A stretch of DNA of 26,909 nucleotides from an uncultured Lachnospiraceae bacterium (GTDB lineage: Bacteria; Bacillota; Clostridia; Lachnospirales; Lachnospiraceae): NCBI GenBank assembly GCA_910587045.1, contig CAJULG010000021.1:1-26909 (forward strand). Direction: 5' to 3'. The position numbers and the translations under genes were made by a program. The first letter of the stretch is position 1; the number at the start of each line of letters is the position of its first letter. The notes beneath the pieces are model-generated. The model had not been told where the DNA came from. It searched no databases and saw nothing but the letters and a program-made list of their open reading frames with translations. Below are positions 22,411-26,909 of this stretch, in pieces.

Positions 22411-22780
22411 AAAATGCATTTGATATAAGCTCTTTCTGAAATTCTTCCATTCTTTTTATCACTTCTGCATATATATCCCTATACTCGGCACGAAAATCTA
22501 TGATCTCTCTCGTTAGTTCTCCGGCATGTATAACGGACTGTTTATGGGTTCTTATGTAGGATCTTTGTCTTAAATTCATCAATGGAACATCTGCGGTATC
22601 AATCGGCACATCATAGTAACTGTCTAAATTATTCTGATTCGTCACCCGTGAGATCGGTAAAACAACATAATCCCTGCTGTCTGCCGACCCAACGATCAAT
22701 ACCGGTCTGTTCTTAAATGACATGGAGCCTGTCCTGTTATCATAAAACGGAAAGGTAGATACATAAGCTTTTCCTATCAC
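22409..22780 (-). CDS. PemK/MazF-like toxin
   Basis: 123 aa. An SH3-like PemK/MazF N-terminus (KAYVSTFPFYD...KNRPVLIVG) and a beta-rich middle (DYVVLPISRVTN) suggest an mRNA endoribonuclease; the C-terminal helix is longer than in MazF. The start codon is GTG (22778-22780), placed directly after the TAA of the upstream antitoxin gene; GAGGAGG inside that gene serves as its ribosome binding site. Immediate adjacency indicates translational coupling with the antitoxin. Cleavage specificity unknown. Confidence 0.75.
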   Translation of the reverse strand: MIGKAYVSTFPFYDNRTGSMSFKNRPVLIVGSADSRDYVVLPISRVTNQNNLDSYYDVPIDTADVPLMNLRQRSYIRTHKQSVIHAGELTREIIDFRAEYRDIYAEVIKRMEEFQKELISNAF

Positions 22781-23272
22781 TTACTCTGCCTCCTCGTCTT
22801 CGAATTCATCATAATACATATCCCAGACAGAGTCATAGGGACGTACCTTTTCTGAATCCTTTCTGATATCTTCTATGCTAAGCTCCCTTGTTCCATTTTG
22901 TCCTTCCGGAATCCCTTTTCTTGAATTCCGCCAGGAAAGTTCCCGATGGGAAAGTTCACTTAACTTCCATGATTCCAGTGCACCATACTGTAGAATTATA
23001 TTATTGACTATATATGCACTTTCAAGTGCGATGTCCTGAATATCCTCTCTGAACATTCCATCTTCCGTATAGCAATTCCGTACCTCACGGCAAACCGGCC
23101 CGTACTTCCAGCCTTCAAAGACTTCCGGAAATAATGGCTGACCTGTGACTGCCAGCGCTTCTCTCTGGACAAGATATAGTAGCTTGTGAAGCTTCATTTC
23201 ATCGATTACTTTACCTGATATTTTTTTGTACTCTGTGTAGATATACTGTGCAACATCAATAATCTTTTCCAT
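22781..23272 (-). CDS. Panacea-domain (DUF4065/SocA-like) antitoxin
   Basis: 163 aa. The N-terminal segment KLHKLLYLVQREALAVTGQPLFPEVFEGWKYGPV carries the Panacea/SocA signature (helical repeat with the FEGWKYGPV motif at about residues 50-60). The Panacea domain neutralises many unrelated toxin domains, and here the toxin is the PemK-like protein encoded immediately downstream. The C-terminus is strongly acidic (YYDEFEDEEAE), plausibly the toxin-binding part. AAGGAGGG lies about 5 nt before the ATG. Antitoxin-first order and 0-nt spacing fit a bicistronic toxin-antitoxin unit. Confidence 0.8.
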   Translation of the reverse strand: MEKIIDVAQYIYTEYKKISGKVIDEMKLHKLLYLVQREALAVTGQPLFPEVFEGWKYGPVCREVRNCYTEDGMFREDIQDIALESAYIVNNIILQYGALESWKLSELSHRELSWRNSRKGIPEGQNGTRELSIEDIRKDSEKVRPYDSVWDMYYDEFEDEEAE

Positions 23273-23310
23273 GTTAGCCCTCCTTCCATTCTACTAATCT
23301 CAGAATCATC

Positions 23311-23365
23311 ATTGTAGTCAAAATCATTTCAATAGTCAATAACGACAAACAACTTATTCGTTTGT
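23311..23365 (-). promoter_or_regulatory. Promoter and putative operator of the Panacea-PemK operon
   Basis: Minus strand TTGACT (23334-23339), 17-nt spacer, TACAAT (23311-23316). Just upstream lies the inverted repeat ACAAAC-9 nt-GTTTGT (23345-23365), a candidate operator. The leader to the ATG is about 35 nt. Confidence 0.55.
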
Positions 23366-23445
23366 ACCTTCTTATAATATATCATATAGTATGGGCAAAG
23401 CAATGCATTTTTTTGCAATCCCGTGAAAATCCGCATAAAACAGCA

Positions 23446-25002
23446 TTAAAAATTCCAATGTATCTCAATCGGGGTTTCTCCGGTCTCTGGATTCCTCTTG
23501 CCAACTAAGATATAATCAATCAACTTTTCAACTGCAGGACGGTCTAAGTGCTCCAGACTGGTATACTGCTCTACAATCTTCTGCTTATTATCCCTGTTCT
23601 TGAGCTTCTCCTCCAAACGGATCAGCTGCTGTTCATAGTCTGCAATCATATGATCCAGCCGGTCCCGCTCCCTCGTAAAATCTCCGGACAGTTCAATGTA
23701 ATCCTTTTCTGTAATGATTCCCTTTACCTTGTCAATGTACAATTCCCGAAGTCCTTTGATATATTCCTGCTTTTTCTGCTGCATTCGGGACAGATCTGCT
23801 TCTAATCGCTTTCGCTTTCCAGTCAGATCATGATTTACGACCAGCTTTTCCTGCAACTCGTCCTTATTTAAATAAGCCTCTGCCAGTTGATTCAGTTCCT
23901 GTAAAACTGCTTTTTCCAGTAAGGATACCGAAATAAAAGAACCAATACAGGCATCCCTGGCAGTATGCCGGATGGAACATTTCAGATAATACCGATCCTT
24001 TGTCTTTGTTGACCGCATGGTATAGCCACAGTACATACATCTTGCTTTTCTGGCAAAAAGACCAATATTCCCGGTCTTAAAAGGCTTTGCCTTCTGCCGG
24101 ATCAGCTCCTGCACCTGGTTCCAGAGGTCGATGTCAATAATCGCTTCATGGGTTCCTTCCACCCGATACCATAGCTCTTTGGGTCTTGGCTTGTTCTGCT
24201 TACTCTTATATGAAATGCTTCCGTATTTTCCCTGTATCAGATTGCCGATATAGGTTTCATTCGTCAACATATCTGCTATGGCATAATACTGCCACAGGGT
24301 ACTGTTCCTTGTCTTTGGCTGCTGATACCGGAGGCCCTTTAACCGTTTATATTCTGTTGGATTCGGGATTCCCCGGTCATTCAGCATCCGGGCGATCGCT
24401 GCTTTTCCATGCCCCTGCGCAAACAGGGTGAATATTTCCCGGACCACCCCGGCAGCTTCCTCATCAATGATCAGATGCCCTTTCTGCTGCGGATCCTTCT
24501 TGTAACCGTATAATGCAAAGGAACCGATATGAAACCCGTTCTTTCGTCGGTCAGTCAGCACACTTCTGATATTCTCAGACATATCTTCTAAATACCATTC
24601 GTTTACCAGTCCGTTGATCTGTCTCGATTTCTTATTGCCCTTATTGGCGGTATCCGCATTGTCAACGATGCTGATAAAGCGGATCCCCCAGACCGGAAAC
24701 AACCCATGTATGTATTTTTCAACCATCTCCAGCTCTCTGGTGAATCGGGATTGTGTCTTACAAAGCACGATATCAAAGCGGTGGGCTTCTGCATCCTGCA
24801 GCAGCCGGCAGAATTCCGGCCGGTTCCGATCTGCTCCTGTGTAGTCGTCGTCACTGTAAATATTGTAGATTTCCCATCCCTGCTCCAGGGCATATTGAAT
24901 CAGCATGGACTTCTGATTCTGTATACTGTTGCTGTCGTCCGTCTCGGACTGTTTGTTTCGATCCTCTTCTGACAGACGGCAGTAAATTGCTACTTTCATC
25001 AT
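23446..25002 (-). CDS. Large serine recombinase, TnpX/TndX-like
   Basis: About 518 aa. The resolvase domain has the catalytic Ser in VAIYCRLSEEDR (Ser11 from this start) and LCKTQSRFTRELE. The recombinase domain runs about 165-285 (FALYGYKKDPQQK ... NETYIGNLIQGK). The zinc ribbon is CMYCGYTMRS ... CSIRHTARDAC. A long C-terminal coiled coil follows (about 390-475: RKRLEADLSRMQQKKQEYIK). This is the architecture of transposon and ICE integrases of Clostridia. ATGs occur at 25008, 25002 and 24999; GGGAG gives the best spacing (6 nt) to 25002. It is unlike the shorter recombinase at 20753 in sequence and strand, so it belongs to a different element. Confidence 0.9.
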   Translation of the reverse strand: MMKVAIYCRLSEEDRNKQSETDDSNSIQNQKSMLIQYALEQGWEIYNIYSDDDYTGADRNRPEFCRLLQDAEAHRFDIVLCKTQSRFTRELEMVEKYIHGLFPVWGIRFISIVDNADTANKGNKKSRQINGLVNEWYLEDMSENIRSVLTDRRKNGFHIGSFALYGYKKDPQQKGHLIIDEEAAGVVREIFTLFAQGHGKAAIARMLNDRGIPNPTEYKRLKGLRYQQPKTRNSTLWQYYAIADMLTNETYIGNLIQGKYGSISYKSKQNKPRPKELWYRVEGTHEAIIDIDLWNQVQELIRQKAKPFKTGNIGLFARKARCMYCGYTMRSTKTKDRYYLKCSIRHTARDACIGSFISVSLLEKAVLQELNQLAEAYLNKDELQEKLVVNHDLTGKRKRLEADLSRMQQKKQEYIKGLRELYIDKVKGIITEKDYIELSGDFTRERDRLDHMIADYEQQLIRLEEKLKNRDNKQKIVEQYTSLEHLDRPAVEKLIDYILVGKRNPETGETPIEIHWNF

Positions 25003-25073
25003 CCTCATCTCCCTCGAAGATAAAACAAACTATTCTATCAAATAACTATAAAACCTACAGGAGAGTTTGTAAA

Positions 25074-25286
25074 CTACCTTGTATTTGTAATCTGCGCTTT
25101 TCTCTGCTCCGTCTGATTCATCAGTTCAATCCATGCTTTTGTGAAGGCCTGCATCATATCCTCATCCTGTGTCTTAAACACATTTACACACTTAATGCTG
25201 CGTTCACGTTCCGGCACTTTGGATTCCGGCTCAGGAACAGCTCCGCTCTCATCCATGTGATCACGATCACATACCAATTCAATCAT
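25074..25286 (-). CDS. Small hypothetical protein upstream of the recombinase
   Basis: 70 aa, hydrophilic. The N-terminal half is acidic and Pro-rich; the C-terminal half (NVFKTQDEDMMQAFTKAWIE) looks helical. No family recognised. AGGAGGG followed by 6 nt before the ATG is convincing. It ends about 70 nt before the recombinase start on the same strand, so it is likely in the same transcript; small proteins in this position can be recombination accessories, but nothing in the sequence shows it. Confidence 0.55.
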   Translation of the reverse strand: MIELVCDRDHMDESGAVPEPESKVPERERSIKCVNVFKTQDEDMMQAFTKAWIELMNQTEQRKAQITNTR

Positions 25287-25301
25287 GAAAATCCCTCCTC
25301 G

Positions 25302-25553
25302 TCAGATTACTATACTATACGCACTTCCTGCTTGTCTTAATTCAAAATAATAAATGCAACCAACCGGACGGTTTCCCCATTCATACCATTCCCCCTCGCC
25401 CTGTAAGCCGGCGGACACTTTCGTGCGGGTTCCGCTGAAATACCGATCATCGCTCTGCTGTTTTGTCGGAACAGCCTTTATCCGGCATCTGCATTCCTGA
25501 CCTTTTGGCCCTTTGCAGTATATGCGATTCCGCTCCCGGTATCCTGCAGCGTT
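25302..25553 (-). pseudogene. Reading frame without a start codon, probable gene remnant
   Basis: An 83-codon minus-strand frame lies between TAG (25554-25556) and TGA (25302-25304), ending 15 nt before the next gene. It has no ATG; a GTG appears only mid-frame. Its composition looks coding rather than random (IYCKGPKGQECRCRIKAVP and WYEWGNRPVGCIYYFELR). An overlapping frame with an ATG (25447-25653) would join it by a frameshift near 25540. I do not recognise the family. The 25305-25686 gap otherwise holds only two hairpins (25596-25614 and about 25622-25660). Confidence 0.35.
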
Positions 25554-25595
25554 CTATTGCATTTATCTTATATGCTGTTATCAAGGTTCCGATTT

Positions 25596-25614
25596 CAAGT
25601 GAGATATTCACTTG
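25596..25614. repeat. Inverted repeat downstream of the repeat-protein gene
   Basis: CAAGTGA-5 nt-TCACTTG, a 7-bp perfect stem. A larger interrupted hairpin (GGCTCCC...GGGAGCC with an inner GTGCAG/CTGCAC) lies at about 25622-25660. Neither is followed by a T run, so they are not clear terminators; they could be protein or RNA binding sites. Confidence 0.4.
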
Positions 25615-25686
25615 TGGATAGGCTCCCTGCATGTGCAGAGGATTCCTGCACACGGGAGCCCATAGTACAAATGAACATATTATAAT

Positions 25687-26909
25687 TTATCGTACCAGTG
25701 CCATGCCGGCCTCCTGTGCTTCCATAAGCATCCATTCAGCCTCATCCGAAACATATTCCTGCTCCAATGCTTCTAATTCCTCCCAGGCAAGGGCTTCCAT
25801 CTTCTCCCGGTCACTCAGGCTGTCCCAGTCGTCTTTTGCTTTATCTGTTTCCTGTGACTGTACCTGCTCTGCTTCATTTATCCGGACTTCCTCTGGTGCT
25901 TCCGACTGTAGTTTAAACTTTGGCAACACTGCACCGGTCTCCTGGAGCACATCATCTGCAAGACTGGATACGATCTGTTCCTGATTCTCTGTATTCTTAA
26001 TATTCTCCGGCTGCATCAGAGAATCCAGTCCTTCCCGGATCCTGGTATCCAGACGCTCGGAAAGCGTCTCATCCTCTAAAACCGTTTCCGGTACTAATTC
26101 CTGTGCTACCAGCATTTCTTTGATATCCTGAACGGTCTCCCGGATCCGGTCATCCAGACTGATCTCCGGCACATCCTGATTCCGGAAAGCTCCCTGCACC
26201 ATTTCTTTCTGAGAAAGTGCTTCCACTGTCTTATCTAAGCCCTGTGCCACCTTATCCATAACTGCCATATGTATCCTGGAAAGGGATCCCTGTTGTAAAA
26301 ACTGCTTTGCAGAATCAAATAGCTGTTTCAGCTTTAATTTAATCTGCTCAAAGATCTGGCTGCACCGCAAGGAATACATCTGCTGTACTGTGAAATGTGG
26401 ATTTCGGTACGGTGCAATATTCAGACCATTTTTTAACCCGAGCCGAAGCTGCTTCATCTGCTCCGCAGAGTATGCCGGAAAGGAATACTGGGAAATATCT
26501 AAACGCTGTTCCATACCCAGACGGATCTCTTTTAACTGCCCTTCGTTCATCATCTGCCAGCTAATCCCCTCCAGAGAATAACCTGCCCGGTGGCATTGCC
26601 TTAATTCATTTAACATCCCTGCGCTTACCCCCGGATGGTTGTAACCCAGCTCGTCAATCTTTACACCAGCCTCCTGCATCAAGCGGAGCTGCTTCATCTG
26701 CTCCGCAGATAAATGAATATCCCAGTATTTTGCTATATCAAGGTGGTGTTTCTGTCCAAGCTTTAACTGCTTAAACTGTTCCCTGGAATATTTCACATTT
26801 ATGGTTGACTGCTGCTGCGCTGTCTGAGTCTTGTCTTGCTTCTGCTCTGCCTGGCTGACAGGCTGTGAAGATTCCCGGGGCTCCCGGGGCTGATCAACGG
26901 CTTTTGTCT
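25687..26909 (-). CDS. Repeat protein with about six 26-residue units, 5' end outside window
   Basis: The frame is open from the stop at 25687 to the window edge (over 400 codons). The GTG at 26794 is an internal Val codon, not a start: upstream codons give a Gln/Pro/Ser-rich linker (QPREPRESSQPVSQAEQKQD). Then come about six units of 26-28 residues with the pattern [YLF]SAEQMKQLRLGLxxGLxI (e.g. YSAEQMKQLRLGLKNGLNIA), helical in prediction. The C-terminal half is charged and helical, ending in a Glu-rich stretch (WEELEALEQEYVSDEAEW). No known family assigned; proteins of this look occur in clostridial mobile elements. Two units share 23 identical bases (26447-26469 and 26687-26709), suggesting recent duplication or homogenisation. 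Confidence 0.7.
   Translation of the reverse strand, partial: TKAVDQPREPRESSQPVSQAEQKQDKTQTAQQQSTINVKYSREQFKQLKLGQKHHLDIAKYWDIHLSAEQMKQLRLMQEAGVKIDELGYNHPGVSAGMLNELRQCHRAGYSLEGISWQMMNEGQLKEIRLGMEQRLDISQYSFPAYSAEQMKQLRLGLKNGLNIAPYRNPHFTVQQMYSLRCSQIFEQIKLKLKQLFDSAKQFLQQGSLSRIHMAVMDKVAQGLDKTVEALSQKEMVQGAFRNQDVPEISLDDRIRETVQDIKEMLVAQELVPETVLEDETLSERLDTRIREGLDSLMQPENIKNTENQEQIVSSLADDVLQETGAVLPKFKLQSEAPEEVRINEAEQVQSQETDKAKDDWDSLSDREKMEALAWEELEALEQEYVSDEAEWMLMEAQEAGMALVR

Larger units (their letters stand above)
22346..26909 (-). mobile_element. Probable second mobile element abutting or inside cotJC, left end only
   Basis: Starts where CotJC similarity ends (about 22346) and runs past the window. 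Contents on the minus strand: PemK-type toxin, Panacea antitoxin, TnpX-like large serine recombinase, small ORF, degraded frame and a repeat protein. The recombinase near one end and toxin-antitoxin cargo are typical of integrative elements. The far end and attachment site are outside the window, so limits and type (ICE, IME or Tn4451-like) are unproven. Confidence 0.5.

Noticed and set aside
24753..25340. 195-codon plus-strand ORF opposite the second recombinase
   Set aside because: Runs antisense to the recombinase and the 70-aa gene, both of which have good motifs or ribosome binding sites.
25447..25653. 68-codon minus-strand ORF in the gap after the repeat protein
   Set aside because: No ribosome binding site and a hairpin covers its start; kept only as the possible upstream part of a frameshifted remnant.
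25687..26796. CRISPR-like or tandem DNA repeats in the right-hand region
   Set aside because: The repetition is at protein level with degenerate codons in one frame; there are no regular direct repeats and spacers.

Overview
The window looks like chromosome from an endospore-forming member of the Clostridia, most likely a Lachnospiraceae-type gut Firmicute. The evidence is a YyaC spore protease, a cotJABC spore-coat operon, strong AGGAGG-type ribosome binding sites, consensus SigA promoters, a LysM/DUF5711/CvpA envelope cluster and TnpX-like large serine recombinases. The genus cannot be fixed from this sequence alone.

Left half (1-13.8 kb) is ordinary chromosome. A minus-strand envelope operon (LysM protein, DUF5711 protein, CvpA family) is followed by yyaC (+), a coiled-coil membrane protein (-), a two-CBS-domain protein (+), a small membrane protein (-), a two-component system (OmpR-type regulator then a 913-aa histidine kinase, -), a C39-like peptidase (-), a NUDIX-MATE pair (-) and a histidine phosphatase (+).

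The main discovery is at 14435-22373. The third gene of the cotJABC operon, cotJC, is cut in two. Codons 1-29 plus the shared core lie at 14435-14526, and the rest lies at 22026-22373. Between them is 7,504 bp carrying an AI-2E-family transporter, a full polyamine-type ABC import operon (potABCD), its cupin-XRE regulator and, at the right border, a SpoIVCA-like large serine recombinase ending 19 nt before the right junction. Both junctions share the 5-bp core GGAGG. Recombination there removes the element exactly in frame and restores the conserved CotJC segment around QYGGPDGE. The joined element ends form an imperfect dyad, as expected for a serine-recombinase site. This has the architecture of a skin-type intervening element excised in the mother cell, but with a nutrient transporter operon as cargo rather than a phage.

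The right side (about 22.35-26.9 kb) looks like a second mobile element. It holds a Panacea-domain antitoxin/PemK-type toxin pair, a second large serine recombinase, a small ORF, a degraded reading frame and a repeat protein running off the window. CotJC loses family similarity abruptly at about 22346, roughly 45 residues early, so this second element may sit in the same gene. cotJC may therefore be doubly interrupted, or may have been killed by the second insertion.
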